A stretch of 64,000 bases of DNA from Methylobacterium radiodurans (lineage in GTDB: Bacteria; Pseudomonadota; Alphaproteobacteria; Rhizobiales; Beijerinckiaceae): NCBI RefSeq assembly GCF_003173735.1, contig NZ_CP029551.1, positions 1,913,501-1,977,500 of the forward strand, written 5' to 3'. Position numbers and translations under genes: made by a program. Below the pieces are notes generated by a model that searched no databases, was not told the DNA's origin, and saw nothing but the letters and a program-made list of their open reading frames with translations. Shown here in pieces: positions 1-9,084 of the stretch; position 1 is the stretch's first letter; every line of letters begins with the position of its first letter.

Positions 1-58
1 GCGTCAGGTCGACGGCCTCGGCGTGAAGGCGGCCGTCGCGATAGTGGAAATGGTGCAT
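1..58 (-). CDS. lysA: Diaminopimelate decarboxylase, N-terminal start only (partial)
   Basis: Only the first 19 codons lie in the window, and the gene continues beyond base 1. The reading MHHFHYRDGRLHAEAVDL is the typical alphaproteobacterial LysA start. LysA decarboxylates meso-diaminopimelate to lysine using PLP. It lies about 20 bp downstream of the small lipoprotein gene on the same strand, the usual lysA/lptM pairing, which supports both calls. The call rests on a short N-terminal match and on synteny, so the gene name is likely but not certain. Confidence 0.7.
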   Translation of the reverse strand, partial: MHHFHYRDGRLHAEAVDLT

Positions 59-79
59 CTTTGCGCCCGTCCGGGCCTT

Positions 80-421
80 TTACAGGAGAGGGTCGAGGAT
101 GAAGGGGGTTTTTGGCACCCGGTAGCCGCGCTTGGCGCCGCGGCTCGTCTCGATCGGCGCCTCGCTGCCGCCCGCCGGCACGGCCGAGAGGCTGAGCTCG
201 TCGCCGGCCTGCACCGCGTCGGGATCGGGCGTCGCGGAGCCGCCGCCCAGGCCGATGCTGCCCGGCAGCTGCCGGGGGCTCGCGGTCGCTCCGCCGGACG
301 GACCGGTGGCAGGGGCCGCGCTCGCGACCGGTGCCTCCAGCGCCCCGCGCCGGCCGCAGGCCGAGACCGTGAGCGCGAGGCCGATCGCGGCGAGGAGCGT
401 CAGGGCACGGGTCGGCAGCAT
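80..421 (-). CDS. lptM: Small lipoprotein, LptM/YifL type
   Basis: A 113-residue protein with a lipoprotein signal: MLPTR, a hydrophobic stretch, then the lipobox LTVSAC with the lipidated cysteine near residue 22, followed by GRRGALEAP. The rest is low-complexity Ala/Pro/Gly/Ser and ends in PKTPFILDPLL, a C-terminal motif of the lipoproteins encoded just upstream of lysA in many Proteobacteria. LptM helps mature the LptD lipopolysaccharide translocon in Escherichia coli; that role is extrapolated here. The frame is open further upstream, but the start at 421 puts the signal peptide at the N-terminus. Likely co-transcribed with lysA. Confidence 0.7.
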   Translation of the reverse strand: MLPTRALTLLAAIGLALTVSACGRRGALEAPVASAAPATGPSGGATASPRQLPGSIGLGGGSATPDPDAVQAGDELSLSAVPAGGSEAPIETSRGAKRGYRVPKTPFILDPLL

Positions 422-571
422 CGCGCTTCGGGTCCGAGGGAGTTCCGCCGGCCGGGCCGGGGCCGGCGCGGGGCCGGGAAAGATCGCCCCTTCTAGCCCC
501 TGCTTCCGTCCATGGCGAGCGCGGCCCGGCCACAGGCGCGCAGGCTCGCCGCAAGCGCACACAGCGAATCC

Positions 572-1855
572 TCACAGCGAATCGAGCAGCGGCGACACGG
601 CCGCGAAATGGTCCGGCCAGCCCGGCGCCCGGTAGCCGTCTAGACGGGTGGCGAGCGCGGCCCGCGCCGCCGAGCCGGGCTCGGCCAGCGCCTCGATCGC
701 CCGCATCCAGCCCGTTCCGTCGAGCGGATCGATGAAGTCGCAGAAGCCGGCGCCGATCTCGCGGTGGACCGGGATGCCGGAGGCCAGCACCGGCAGGCCG
801 GAGGCCGCCGCCTCCACGATCGGGATGCCGTAGCCCTCGGTGAAGGAGGGCATCAGGAGCGCGGTCGCGCCCCGCATCAGGGCGGCGAGCCCGTGCGTCG
901 AGAGACCCGAGACCTCGACCACGTGCGGCCGGATCACAGCGCAGCGGTCGAGCAGATCGACAATGTTCTCCGCCTCCCAGCCGCGCCGCCCGATGAGGAC
1001 CAGACGCGGCGTGCGCTCGCCCAGCCGCTCTGCGAGCGCACGCCACAGGTGCAGCAGCAGCAGGTGGTTCTTGCGCGGCTCGATCGTGCCGCAGACCAGG
1101 AAGGTGGGGCGGTCGATCGCGACCGAAGGCCCGTCCCGTCCGAAGGCCGGCTCGACGCCGAGATGGCCGACCGCCACCGGCGGCGGGGTGAAGCCCGTCC
1201 CGCGCAGATGGGCGCAGGTGCGCTCGGCCGTGTCCCGGGAGTTCGCCAGGATCGCGGCGGCATGCCGGCCGATCGTGCGCAGCCGCTCGGCGTGCCGCCC
1301 AGCCTCCCCGGGCCTCCCGTATTCCGGGTGGGTGAGGGGGATGAGGTCGTGTACGAAGAAGGCGGCGCGCACGTCGCGGCGGTCGTAGAGCCAATCGAAC
1401 CGCTCCGGCCGGTCGAGGCGCAGGTGCGAGGTGTGAACGTAGAGGGTCCCCGGCGGCAACGCGCGCGCGGGCTTGCCCCCGAGGATCGTGCGCGCGGCCC
1501 GCATCTGGATCAGCCGGCGCGCTCGCACATCCGCGGCGCGTGGGCGTGTTGGCTCCGGGGCCGCCGTGCCGCCGATCCGCGCGGCGAGTGTGCGGTAGAC
1601 CGGATCGGTCTCGGCCGTCCCGTTCTCCGCCCAGCCCGCCGCGACCGCCTCGACGATGGCGGCGGCCTCCTTCCTGTCGAGCACGCGCGGGCCGAGGGCT
1701 GTCGTCACGAGGCCGAGGCGCTCCCCGTCCTGCGCGAGCAGGTGGCGGGCATAGGCCAGATCGACCCGATCGATTCCCGAGGGGCTCGCGTGCCGCAGCC
1801 GCGTCACGAGGCGGGTGATGTCGACGGCGACGGGGCGCGTTGAGAGGGGCGTCAT
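572..1855 (-). CDS. Glycosyltransferase family 4 (GT-B) protein
   Basis: A 427-residue GT-B glycosyltransferase of the GT4/GT1 type. The C-terminal Rossmann domain starts near GTIEPRKN (residues 256-263), the usual donor-domain entry. PSFTEGYGIPIVEA carries the E-x7-E nucleotide-sugar motif (E340 and E348), followed by ASGLPVLAS. The N-terminal half begins with VDITRLVTRL and SGIDRVD, common in enzymes that elongate capsule or O-antigen glycans. No membrane segment or signal peptide is seen, so it should act on the cytoplasmic face. Acceptor and sugar cannot be told from sequence. It is a single gene, transcribed away from tRNA-Pro. Confidence 0.85.
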   Translation of the reverse strand: MTPLSTRPVAVDITRLVTRLRHASPSGIDRVDLAYARHLLAQDGERLGLVTTALGPRVLDRKEAAAIVEAVAAGWAENGTAETDPVYRTLAARIGGTAAPEPTRPRAADVRARRLIQMRAARTILGGKPARALPPGTLYVHTSHLRLDRPERFDWLYDRRDVRAAFFVHDLIPLTHPEYGRPGEAGRHAERLRTIGRHAAAILANSRDTAERTCAHLRGTGFTPPPVAVGHLGVEPAFGRDGPSVAIDRPTFLVCGTIEPRKNHLLLLHLWRALAERLGERTPRLVLIGRRGWEAENIVDLLDRCAVIRPHVVEVSGLSTHGLAALMRGATALLMPSFTEGYGIPIVEAAASGLPVLASGIPVHREIGAGFCDFIDPLDGTGWMRAIEALAEPGSAARAALATRLDGYRAPGWPDHFAAVSPLLDSL

Positions 1856-1997
1856 GGAACTCCGGCTTCGCAGGACCCGCGAGCCGCCGGGTTACCCGCG
1901 CCGCACCGGAAGGGCCAGAGCGTTCGGATCCTGACGTACGAAGGGGCTTGCGCAAGCTCAAGCCGGCCGCTACATCCCGGCTCGCCCGCAGGGGCGT

Positions 1998-2075
1998 CGG
2001 AGCGTAGCGCAGCCCGGTTAGCGCACTAGTCTGGGGGACTAGGGGTCGGAGGTTCGAATCCTCTCGCTCCGACCA
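1998..2075 (+). tRNA. tRNA-Pro (GGG)
   Basis: A full cloverleaf can be drawn. The acceptor arm CGGAGCG pairs with CGCTCCG and ends in an encoded CCA. The anticodon stem CTAGT/ACTAG encloses CTGGGGG, giving anticodon GGG. The T-arm has GGTTCGAATCC. An AT-rich block begins a few hundred bases downstream and contains an integrase remnant, so this tRNA is a candidate insertion site, although no repeat of its 3' end longer than about 8 bp was found. Confidence 0.95.
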
Positions 2076-2704
2076 TAAATATCAGTGACTTAGCCCCCGT
2101 TCGCTTCGTCAGCTTCGGCCATTTTGCAGAACGTTTTGAGAAACGTGGGTTTCACGGCTCTCCGTTCAGCGCCCGAATCACATCCCGCTCGACCAACCGC
2201 TCATCCGCCGCCGCCTCGCTCTGGGGCTTGTGGAAAGCCTGCATCTTGGCCGCTTGGGAGGAGTTCGGAGATTTCTAAGCCGGCTGTCCGGACCTTGGCG
2301 ATAGACGCTTCCTTGTCAGACCCCGAAGGTTAGCGGAATGCCTGGTAAAAGTCCTATAGTCTGCCCTCGTCGTTCGGATGTGTTCAATGCAGAGCATATC
2401 ATAAAAGCCGTCAGAAAAGACTACGTTTCTAAGATCAATTAAATGACCTGTGATTTCGGGGAGATTTGCAAGATAAAAGCTTTACTGCTCGTGACTTTGA
2501 GTGAAAAATACAATCTGATATCACTGCAGGAAAGTTCGATTGCCTTAGCAATAGTGAACTAAAATAATGCAGTGATTGAATGTTGGCATTTTGGTGAAGC
2601 TTCAATTAGGCGTATGATTTTTTTTCTTCTTTTCCTAGATTTGGCAAGCCAATAGGTGTAGTAATGTCGCGCCTCTGCACCCAAGCGCGACGGACCGGGC
2701 ATTT
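2076..2704. other. Intergenic stretch marking the core-to-island boundary
   Basis: No convincing gene. Up to about 2335 the composition is that of the core genome. A short minus-strand frame (2244-2152, 30 codons, starting MQAFHKPQSEAA and ending RALNGEP) may be the tail of a lost gene. From about 2340 the DNA turns markedly AT-rich and stays so to about 4430, which marks acquired DNA. Confidence 0.5.
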
Positions 2705-3781
2705 ATGCACATTTCGAATAGTAATTACAGTGTCGCAGAAATATTGGGAATGCTAGATCGCCGTGAATTGGTGGTCAATTCTGGCTATCAACGCGGATCA
2801 GGGATATGGCCGGAGGGACCTAGCAGTTATTTCATTGATACGATCCTGGGAGGATTCCCATTTCCAAAAATATACTTGTATGAATACATGGACCGCGCGA
2901 CTAGAACTCCAAGAAAAGAAATAGTGGATGGGCAGCAACGGATCGGCACCATACAAAGGTTTGTGAACAACGACTTTGCCATTCGCGGAGAATCACCTTA
3001 CGCGGGTTCAAGGTTCGATGACTTAGATCCGGAAGTGCAAGATTCGTTTCTGGCGTATACAATGTCGGCGGATGTGATCAGAAATGCACGACCGGCAGAA
3101 ATATTGCAGATGTTTCGGAGAATGAATGCTTATACGCTTCCTCTGAATGCTGCGGAAAAGAGGCATTCGAGCTACCAGGGCGCATTCAAATGGACAGTTA
3201 ATAGCATAACTGATCATTTGAATGATTTTTTTCAAGAGTATGGTGTCTTCACAGCGCGGCAGATCGTTCGCATGAGTGACGCGGAATTGATATCTGACTG
3301 TATTCTTTCTATCGAAAATGGTGTCGTCAGTACGAGCGAAAAAGACCTCGCAGCGCTGTATCATCGGTACGATCATGAATACCCCAATTCAGACGAACAT
3401 CGTCATTTTATAATTTCGGCTGCGGAATACATAATTGCCGATTTTGCCAATCTTCGCGGCACGCACATGATGAAGCCATATGCGCTGCATTCATTGCTCA
3501 CCGCGTTGATCCATGCCCGGTACGGTATTCCTGCGATAGCTCGCCAGATGGATGTTCAGCCTATAGGAATGTTTGCAGTTAATCCCAGAGGTGCTGCAGA
3601 AGGACTTCTTGCTCTTGCCCAGGCGCATGAAGCAAAAGAAGTCGATGGTCCGTATGGACAATATGTTTGGGGGGCAACCGCAGGTACCAATCGCGTCAAC
3701 CGCCGTTTGGCGCGCGTATCTGCAATACTCCGTGCGCTTGGTCTGAATGTCGGGCAGCACGTTGATGCCGAACTCGCTTGA
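2705..3781 (+). CDS. DUF262 domain protein (GmrSD/ParB-like nuclease-type N-domain)
   Basis: A 358-residue protein with the hallmark DUF262 motifs: a YQRG...W segment (YQR at 28-30, W35) and DGQQRIGTI (75-83). DUF262 has a ParB/sulfiredoxin-like fold that uses nucleotides and occurs in GmrS-type restriction systems and other phage-defence modules. The C-terminal half shows no domain I recognise; it is mainly helical and lacks the His-Asn-His region of DUF1524. The gene is AT-rich with codon use unlike the core. Its last bases overlap the start of a second island gene (3765), so the two are probably translated together. A defence role is inferred from family and setting. Confidence 0.75.
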   Translation: MHISNSNYSVAEILGMLDRRELVVNSGYQRGSGIWPEGPSSYFIDTILGGFPFPKIYLYEYMDRATRTPRKEIVDGQQRIGTIQRFVNNDFAIRGESPYAGSRFDDLDPEVQDSFLAYTMSADVIRNARPAEILQMFRRMNAYTLPLNAAEKRHSSYQGAFKWTVNSITDHLNDFFQEYGVFTARQIVRMSDAELISDCILSIENGVVSTSEKDLAALYHRYDHEYPNSDEHRHFIISAAEYIIADFANLRGTHMMKPYALHSLLTALIHARYGIPAIARQMDVQPIGMFAVNPRGAAEGLLALAQAHEAKEVDGPYGQYVWGATAGTNRVNRRLARVSAILRALGLNVGQHVDAELA

Positions 3782-4412
3782 CTCGCATCACATCAAACTT
3801 GCAATCCAGTTACAGACTTTAACTAGTGGGTTTAATCGCCACTTGACAGTTGCTGCTAGTCAGCGTGTGCTTGATCGTGCAGCAGTACGAGAAGGCTTGA
3901 TATCTTCTTTATGGCAAGTATGGTGTCGTTTCTTCCGTTCGGTAATATTAACATCAGCGAGCGGTGGTGTAACGCGCTCGGGTGTGGCTATAACTTCAGC
4001 TTATCCAGGGCTTTCAGAGCCGCAATTGCTGTTCGTTGCAAAGCAATTGTCAAACAATGCAAATGTCAGTTCGATTAGATCTATTGCAGGTCATCACCTT
4101 GAGCCAACGTGGGGTGACATCAACAAGGCATTGAATATATCTAACGGAATGGGCTTTTCAAACTCAGGTCAATTATCAACAGCTCTGTCTTTTGCTGCAT
4201 CAATACCAGATCTGCAGATTTGTAGAAATGCCACTTCTCATTTTGGATTAGGTTCATTGTCACAACTTAAAGCAAGCCGAGTGCGATACACTCACACAAA
4301 GCTCCTCCACCCAACGGATGCTTGCGTTTGGATTGATCCCTTGACTAATGGTTATTTATGGGATACTTGGGTTGATGAAATCAATACAGTCGCTAGCCAC
4401 GCCTGTTCCTAG
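3765..4412 (+). CDS. Unknown protein with a HEPN-like RxxxxH motif, partner of the DUF262 gene
   Basis: A 215-residue, mainly helical, AT-rich protein. An alternative start at 3747 would add six residues; neither start has a clear ribosome binding site. The most telling segment is CRNATSHFG, with R154 and H159 spaced as in the R-x4-6-H catalytic motif of HEPN ribonucleases and followed by a hydrophobic C-terminal helix. HEPN-like proteins are known partners of DUF262 proteins. It overlaps the DUF262 gene by 17 bp, which implies coupled translation. I do not recognise it as a whole. The HEPN reading rests on one motif plus context and could be wrong. Confidence 0.5.
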   Translation: MPNSLDSHHIKLAIQLQTLTSGFNRHLTVAASQRVLDRAAVREGLISSLWQVWCRFFRSVILTSASGGVTRSGVAITSAYPGLSEPQLLFVAKQLSNNANVSSIRSIAGHHLEPTWGDINKALNISNGMGFSNSGQLSTALSFAASIPDLQICRNATSHFGLGSLSQLKASRVRYTHTKLLHPTDACVWIDPLTNGYLWDTWVDEINTVASHACS

Positions 4413-4437
4413 ATTATCAGATGGCATTAGAGCTTTC

Positions 4438-5142
4438 TCAAGAATCATAGGTGTTGCGGTTCCGGTGGTGTTCGTCCAGCTTCGCGATCGCCGATTCGGC
4501 GAGGGTGCGGGCGAGATAGCGGTCGAGGATCTTCTGCGCGTGTGCCTGCGAGTGGCCGGTGATCGTCGCGATCTCGGGCACGGAGCAGCCGGCCTCGGCT
4601 AGCATCGTCACCGCCGTACCGCGCAGGTCGTGGAAGTGCAGGTCGTCCACGATGCCGGCCGCCTTGTGCGTGTCGGACCAGACCTCGTGAAAGCTCCGCT
4701 TCGGCCACGGCGCGCCGTCCGGCGCCAGCAGGATCATCACGCCCCGGCGGGGCGCCGCGTCCAGCGCGGCCTTCAGCGCCCGCGTCACCGGCACGTAGAC
4801 GTGCCGCTTGCCCTTGCGTTGCCGCAGCGAGATCGCGCGGCCGTCGTAGGCGCTCCAGGGAAGAAGGCGGTCGATGTTGCGCACCACTTGGTTGCGCCGG
4901 ACGGGGGCGAACAGCGCCTCCGCGTCGGGCCCCGCCCAGAGGGCGCAGTACGTCCCGAAGGCTAGATGCTGGCCTTGAGGCGGCCGACCTGACTTCGCGA
5001 TCCGCTTCAACACCAAGTCGAACACGGCTTCGTCCTCACTCGCCGCGGCCTCTATGAATCAGCGCTTCTGTTCCTCGGGCGTCAGCTTCTCGGCGCCGAG
5101 CTCCGACGCCGGCTTCGGCTTGGCGGGTGTGTCCGTCGGCAT
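4438..5142 (-). pseudogene. Decayed tyrosine recombinase (phage-type integrase)
   Basis: The C-terminal catalytic part is intact from about 5025. It has DLHFHDLRGTAVTMLAEAG (His-x-x-Arg box), ITGHSQAHAQKI (second His box), and Tyr in DRYLARTL as the likely nucleophile. The region normally holding the first catalytic Arg (TGxRxGE) is replaced by a poorly matching stretch. Reading upstream in the same frame reaches a TGA at 5059-5061 and then a 27-codon segment ending LTPEEQKR, which looks like the start of an integrase catalytic domain. This suggests a nonsense-interrupted, 5'-truncated gene. Being GC-rich, it differs from the AT-rich genes beside it. It is probably the remains of what delivered the DUF262/HEPN-like pair. 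Confidence 0.7.
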
Positions 5143-5332
5143 CGGTGCGGCCCTCGGATCACCCGCAATGTAGGTGATCGACCCCCGGTGCTGGAACACG
5201 CCGATGAGTGTGTGCCGATGCGAACGACCATCGCTCCGCTAAGGGGCGTGAGCGGCCGCTCGCGTGATCCAGCCGAGCGGGTTTTGGCCCCGGACAGGGA
5301 TCGATGCCGCAATCGGGTCCCGGGGCGCTGCC

Positions 5333-6061
5333 TCAATCCGTCCGAGCTTCGGCCCCCACGGATGCGGGCGCGTCGAGGAAGAACGACACGGCGCGGGCCA
5401 CCACATCCGGGCTCCAGGCGTGCGGTCCGTCGTACTCCACGTAGATCAGGTCGTAGCCCGCCTCGCGCAGCCGGCGGGCATGGACCCGGGCGCTGCGGTC
5501 GATCGGGATCTGCGTGTCCTGGGTCCCGTGCGAGAGGAACAGGCGCGGCGCGCCGACCTGCATCTGCACCGTCAGGAAGCCCGCCGACGAGACGATGACA
5601 TGGCTCGCGAGATCGCCGTTGGTGAGCCCCATCGACATCGCGTAGCTGCCCCCGTCCGAATGGCCCGCGAAGGCGAGATGCTCCGGGTCGATCAGGAAGC
5701 GCGCGGCGACGAAGGCCAGGGCCGCGTCGAGCCGCTCGCGGTCGGGGCCGTTGCCCGCGATCACGAGGTCCCAGGTCGGGAACAGCGACTGGGGCACGAG
5801 CAGCAGGAAGCCGCGGGCCCGGGCGTGGGCCTCCAGCATCGGCAGGATGCGCTCGGCGCTGCCGCCGCCGCCGTGGAAGAGGACCACGAGGGGCGTGGGG
5901 GCCCTGGCATCGACCCCCTCCGGCACCACGAGCACCGCGTCGCGCTCGGGAAACAGGCCGAGATCGTGCCGGCCGGGCGGCAGCGGCGCCTGATCGGGCA
6001 GGCGGGGACGGAAGCTCAGGCGCCCGGCAAGGCCGGGATCGAGGGACAGGCCGTCGAGCAT
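5333..6061 (-). CDS. Alpha/beta hydrolase, phospholipase/carboxylesterase or PHB-depolymerase type
   Basis: A 242-residue single-domain alpha/beta hydrolase with no signal peptide. Features in order: the oxyanion-region motif FHGGGGSAER, the nucleophile elbow GHSDGG (catalytic Ser), SHGTQDTQIP carrying the acid Asp, and a late GPHAWSPD with the catalytic His. The layout matches small carboxylesterases and dienelactone-hydrolase-like enzymes that cleave esters in the cytoplasm. The substrate cannot be inferred. It lies 83 bp behind oxalyl-CoA decarboxylase on the same strand, but a strong hairpin separates them, so it may have its own or only read-through transcription. Confidence 0.75.
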   Translation of the reverse strand: MLDGLSLDPGLAGRLSFRPRLPDQAPLPPGRHDLGLFPERDAVLVVPEGVDARAPTPLVVLFHGGGGSAERILPMLEAHARARGFLLLVPQSLFPTWDLVIAGNGPDRERLDAALAFVAARFLIDPEHLAFAGHSDGGSYAMSMGLTNGDLASHVIVSSAGFLTVQMQVGAPRLFLSHGTQDTQIPIDRSARVHARRLREAGYDLIYVEYDGPHAWSPDVVARAVSFFLDAPASVGAEARTD

Positions 6062-6089
6062 CGGGAACTCACTGCCGCAGAAACGAGAA

Positions 6090-6116
6090 GCGCCGCGGCC
6101 CGGGGGGCCGCGGCGC
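6090..6116 (-). terminator. GC-rich hairpin, likely oxc terminator
   Basis: A perfect 12-bp inverted repeat (GCGCCGCGGCCC / GGGCCGCGGCGC) with a 3-nt loop sits 28 bp past the oxc stop and before the hydrolase start. On the minus strand it is followed by a T-rich but interrupted tract (CTTCTCGTTTCT). It is probably an intrinsic or partial terminator. Confidence 0.7.
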
Positions 6117-6144
6117 GTGGATGCGTGTCAGGCGTGGTGGCGCA

Positions 6145-7953
6145 TCAGGCCTTCTTCTTGAGCTGGCTCTGCGGGTTGAGGCTGCCGATATTGCCGCTCT
6201 CGCTGCCGGCCTGGGGATCGATGACCGCGTTGATGAGCGTCGGGCGGCCCGAATCCATCGCCTCGTCGACGGCGCGCTTCAGCTCGTCCGGGGTGGTGAC
6301 GTTCACGCCCACGCCCCCGAAGGCCTCCATCATCCGGTCGTAGCGGGAATCCTTCACGAAGACCGTGGTGCCGGGATCGCGCCCGGTCGGGTCCGTGTCG
6401 GTGCCGCGGTAGATGCCGTTGTTGTTGAAGACCACGATGCAGACCGGCAGCTCGTACCGGCAGATCGTCTCGACCTCCATGCCGGAGAAGCCGAAGGCCG
6501 AGTCGCCCTCCACCGCCAGCACCGGCTTGCCGGTCTCGATGGCCGCCGCGATGGCGAAGCCCATGCCGATGCCCATCACGCCCCAGGTGCCGACGTCCAG
6601 GCGCTTGCGCGGCTGGTACATGTCGATGACGCCGCGGGCGAGGTCGAGGGTGTTGGCGCCCTCGTTGACGAGGATCGCGTCGGGCCGCTCCTTGATGACG
6701 GTCTTGAGGGCGCCCAGCGCGCCGTGGAAGTCCATCGGAGCAACGTTGCGACGGAGCTTCTGCTCCATCTTGGCGACGTTGGTCTCCTTCTTCGACTTCA
6801 GCGTGTCGAGCCAGGCGGCCGGGGGAGCCTTCCAGTCCTTGCCCATCCCGTCGAGGAGCGCCTGCACACAGGAGCCGATATCGCCGACGACGGGGGCGAC
6901 GATCTCGACGTTCGAGTCCATCTCCTTCGGCTCGATGTCGATCTGGATGAACTTCTTCGAGCCCGGCGCACCCCAGGTCTTGCCCTTGCCGTGCGACAGG
7001 AGCCAGTTCAGGCGGGCGCCGACGAGGAGGACGACGTCGGAATCCTTGAGCGCCGTCGAGCGCGCCGCGCCCGCCGAGAGCGGGTGGGTGTCGGGCAGGA
7101 GGCCCTTGGCCATGCTCATCGGCACGTAGGGGATGCCGCTCTGCTCGACGAGCGCGCGCACGGCGTCGTCGGCCTGGGCGTAGGCCGCACCCTTGCCGAG
7201 CACGATCAGCGGGCGCTCGGCGGTCTTGAGCACGTCGAGCGCGCGGGCGATGGCATCCGCGCCCGGGCGCTGGGCGGGGGCCGGGTCGATCACCTTGACC
7301 AGCGACTTCTCACCGGCCGCGGCATCCATCACCTGCGAGAACAGCTTGGCCGGCAGGTCGAGATAGACGCCGCCCGGACGACCCGAGCAGGCCGCGCGGA
7401 TGGCGCGCGCCACGCCGATGCCGATGTCGCAGGCGTGCAGCACGCGGAACGCGGCCTTGCAGAGCGGCTTGGCGACGGCGAGCTGGTCCATCTCCTCGTA
7501 GTCGCCCTGCTGCAGGTCGACGATCTCGCGCTCGGACGAGCCCGAGATCAGGATCATCGGGAAGCAGTTCGTCGTGGCGTTGGCGAGCGCGGTCAGGCCG
7601 TTGAGGAAGCCCGGGGCCGATACCGTGAGGCACACGCCCGGCTTCTTAGTGAGATAGCCGGCGATCGCGGCGGCATTGCCAGCGTTCTGCTCGTGGCGGA
7701 AGGAGACCACCCGCATGCCGCGCGCCTGGGCGAGGCGGCCCAGATCGGTGATCGGGATGCCGGGCACGCCGTAGATCGTCTCGATGCCGTTGAGCTTCAG
7801 CGCGTCGATGACGAGGTTGAAGCCATCGGTGAGTTCCGGCTCGGCGGCGGCGGGGCTCTCGATGTGGTCGGCCTGCTCCTCGACGCGGTCGAGCGGGATC
7901 CGGTCGTGGGCGGTCGGATCTCGGGAGATCGGATCTTGGGCGTTGCGGTCCAT
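6145..7953 (-). CDS. oxc: Oxalyl-CoA decarboxylase
   Basis: A 602-residue ThDP-dependent enzyme that converts oxalyl-CoA to formyl-CoA and CO2 in oxalate catabolism. The ThDP glutamate is E88 in [12 protein letters not shown]. The metal/diphosphate motif runs from GDSAFGFSG (483) to FNNNGIYRG (about 509-517). The central domain has the ADP/CoA-binding Rossmann layout. [12 protein letters not shown] near residue 60 and the GSES..GSLNPQS tail fit the oxalyl-CoA branch rather than acetolactate synthase. The chosen ATG has a strong GGAGGA site just upstream. The first ~40 residues are a polar extension rich in Asp and Pro, unusual for the family. No formyl-CoA transferase gene is in the window. 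A candidate operator lies about 230 bp upstream. Confidence 0.9.
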   Translation of the reverse strand: MDRNAQDPISRDPTAHDRIPLDRVEEQADHIESPAAAEPELTDGFNLVIDALKLNGIETIYGVPGIPITDLGRLAQARGMRVVSFRHEQNAGNAAAIAGYLTKKPGVCLTVSAPGFLNGLTALANATTNCFPMILISGSSEREIVDLQQGDYEEMDQLAVAKPLCKAAFRVLHACDIGIGVARAIRAACSGRPGGVYLDLPAKLFSQVMDAAAGEKSLVKVIDPAPAQRPGADAIARALDVLKTAERPLIVLGKGAAYAQADDAVRALVEQSGIPYVPMSMAKGLLPDTHPLSAGAARSTALKDSDVVLLVGARLNWLLSHGKGKTWGAPGSKKFIQIDIEPKEMDSNVEIVAPVVGDIGSCVQALLDGMGKDWKAPPAAWLDTLKSKKETNVAKMEQKLRRNVAPMDFHGALGALKTVIKERPDAILVNEGANTLDLARGVIDMYQPRKRLDVGTWGVMGIGMGFAIAAAIETGKPVLAVEGDSAFGFSGMEVETICRYELPVCIVVFNNNGIYRGTDTDPTGRDPGTTVFVKDSRYDRMMEAFGGVGVNVTTPDELKRAVDEAMDSGRPTLINAVIDPQAGSESGNIGSLNPQSQLKKKA

Positions 7954-8602
7954 GGTTTCCTCCTGCGTCTCGTCCGCGGTGCCGCCTTCGGGGCGGTCTG
8001 GTCGGGTTGGTCGGGCACGGTCGGCGCCTACGCCGACCGAATCTTCGTGAAGCATCGAGGTGGGCAAGCGAGATTCATGTCCCGTCTTGACCAGGTCGGG
8101 ATCGGCAGTGAACATCCGTCCTGCCGGCTGCGACCCCGCTCAGACCCGGATGCCGCGACACGCGGCCGTCATAGCTCGATTTGGTCTACTGTATACCAGG
8201 CGAGACTGTGCCGATTCGCCGGGGGTGTCAATTGGCATGCCAGCGCTGGGGTGACAGAGCCGCGGATTCGTCTAGCTGAGCGGCGCCGGAAGCAGGGCGC
8301 GAGGCGCGACGCGAACCTGCACGCCGTCCACGGCCCAGCGTCCGCACTGGCGAATACCACGGGATCTCGACGCGATCGGTTCGGAGTGGCCCGTACGCCG
8401 CTCGCCAAACAAGTAGGCCGAAAGAAGCGACCTGCTGGCGCGTTCGCGCCCGTATCCTGCCTGGGCTGGCGGCGTCATCCTCGGGCGCGATGGCCCTCAT
8501 TCCGGAACGAGGCCGGCACCGCGCGCGCACGCGCCCGATCCCGCCGGGCAGCCACGTCCGCGATCGGGCGCGTGCGCGCCACGAACCGCCGGCCCGTCGC
8601 GA
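7954..8602. other. Intergenic region carrying the oxc promoter
   Basis: About 650 bp without a credible gene; the long open frames across it have no family features and are composition artefacts. It holds the palindromic operator candidate at 8182-8198 and must contain the oxc promoter. Confidence 0.5.
8182..8198. promoter_or_regulatory. Palindromic operator, GntR/FadR-like, upstream of oxc
   Basis: The 17-mer TGGTCTACTGTATACCA is a near-perfect dyad of the form TGGT-N-TAC-N-GTA-N-ACCA. FCD-type GntR regulators commonly bind TGGT...ACCA dyads. It lies 229 bp upstream of the oxc start in otherwise featureless DNA. No regulator gene is adjacent, so the cognate protein would be encoded elsewhere. 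Confidence 0.5.
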
Positions 8603-8749
8603 TTAGGAGATCATCCAGGTCAGGCAGAACAGGGCCGCGAAGAAGGCCCCCGATGTGACCGTCACGGCCACGACTTCGCGATGCTGGAGCAGAAGATTTT
8701 CGGGGGAGGGCGACATGGCGGGAAACTGGCTTGATCCGTGGATCTTCAT
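8603..8749 (-). CDS. Small single-pass membrane protein (48 aa), unknown
   Basis: A 48-codon frame starting MKIHGSSQF. Residues about 27-47 form one hydrophobic helix (VVAVTVTSGAFFAALFCLTWMIS) at the extreme C-terminus, suggesting a tail-anchored inner-membrane micropeptide. A weak purine-rich site (GGGACAGCT) precedes the ATG. The frame is open further upstream, but that part is Arg/Pro-rich and looks non-coding. I do not recognise the family and existence is moderately likely. Confidence 0.4.
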   Translation of the reverse strand: MKIHGSSQFPAMSPSPENLLLQHREVVAVTVTSGAFFAALFCLTWMIS

Positions 8750-9084
8750 AGCTGTCCCAGCCCCGACTTGCGACGGAGCGAAATGATTAACGCAGCATGA
8801 CAGCCGTCCTTGTCGCCCCACCGCAACACTCGCCCGTAGCCGGGATCGGGGGGTGGGCGGAGGGGCGACGCGTCCCCGCCCTGTGCGGTCCGGCGCATGG
8901 ATCGGCGCCCGGGCCGTTCGCCTCGTGTCGCGAAGCGGTTCGAGGCCGGCGGCTGCGCGGTGCTCGGGTAACCAATGACAGTAACCAATTAAGCGCATTC
9001 TAAACGTTGTATTGCTGAGAAGCGCAGGCCGATGTTACCTGATGTCTCAAAGTTTAAGTCTTCTGATTTGGGAAGTCCTGACGG
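8750..9084. other. Intergenic, divergent promoter space
   Basis: About 335 bp between the minus-strand micropeptide and the plus-strand HAD-UbiA gene. The segment after about 8970 is locally AT-rich (AACCAATTAAGCGCATTC, TTGTATTGCTGAG) and is the likely promoter of the downstream cluster. No gene or clear dyad was seen. Confidence 0.4.

Noticed and set aside
1998..5260. Possible att repeat of tRNA-Pro downstream of the integrase remnant
   Set aside because: The best match (TCGCTCCG near 5233) is only 8 bp, so element borders cannot be claimed.
6121..8658. Plus-strand 845-codon open frame
   Set aside because: Entirely antisense to oxalyl-CoA decarboxylase; Arg/His/Asp-rich shadow of high-GC codons.
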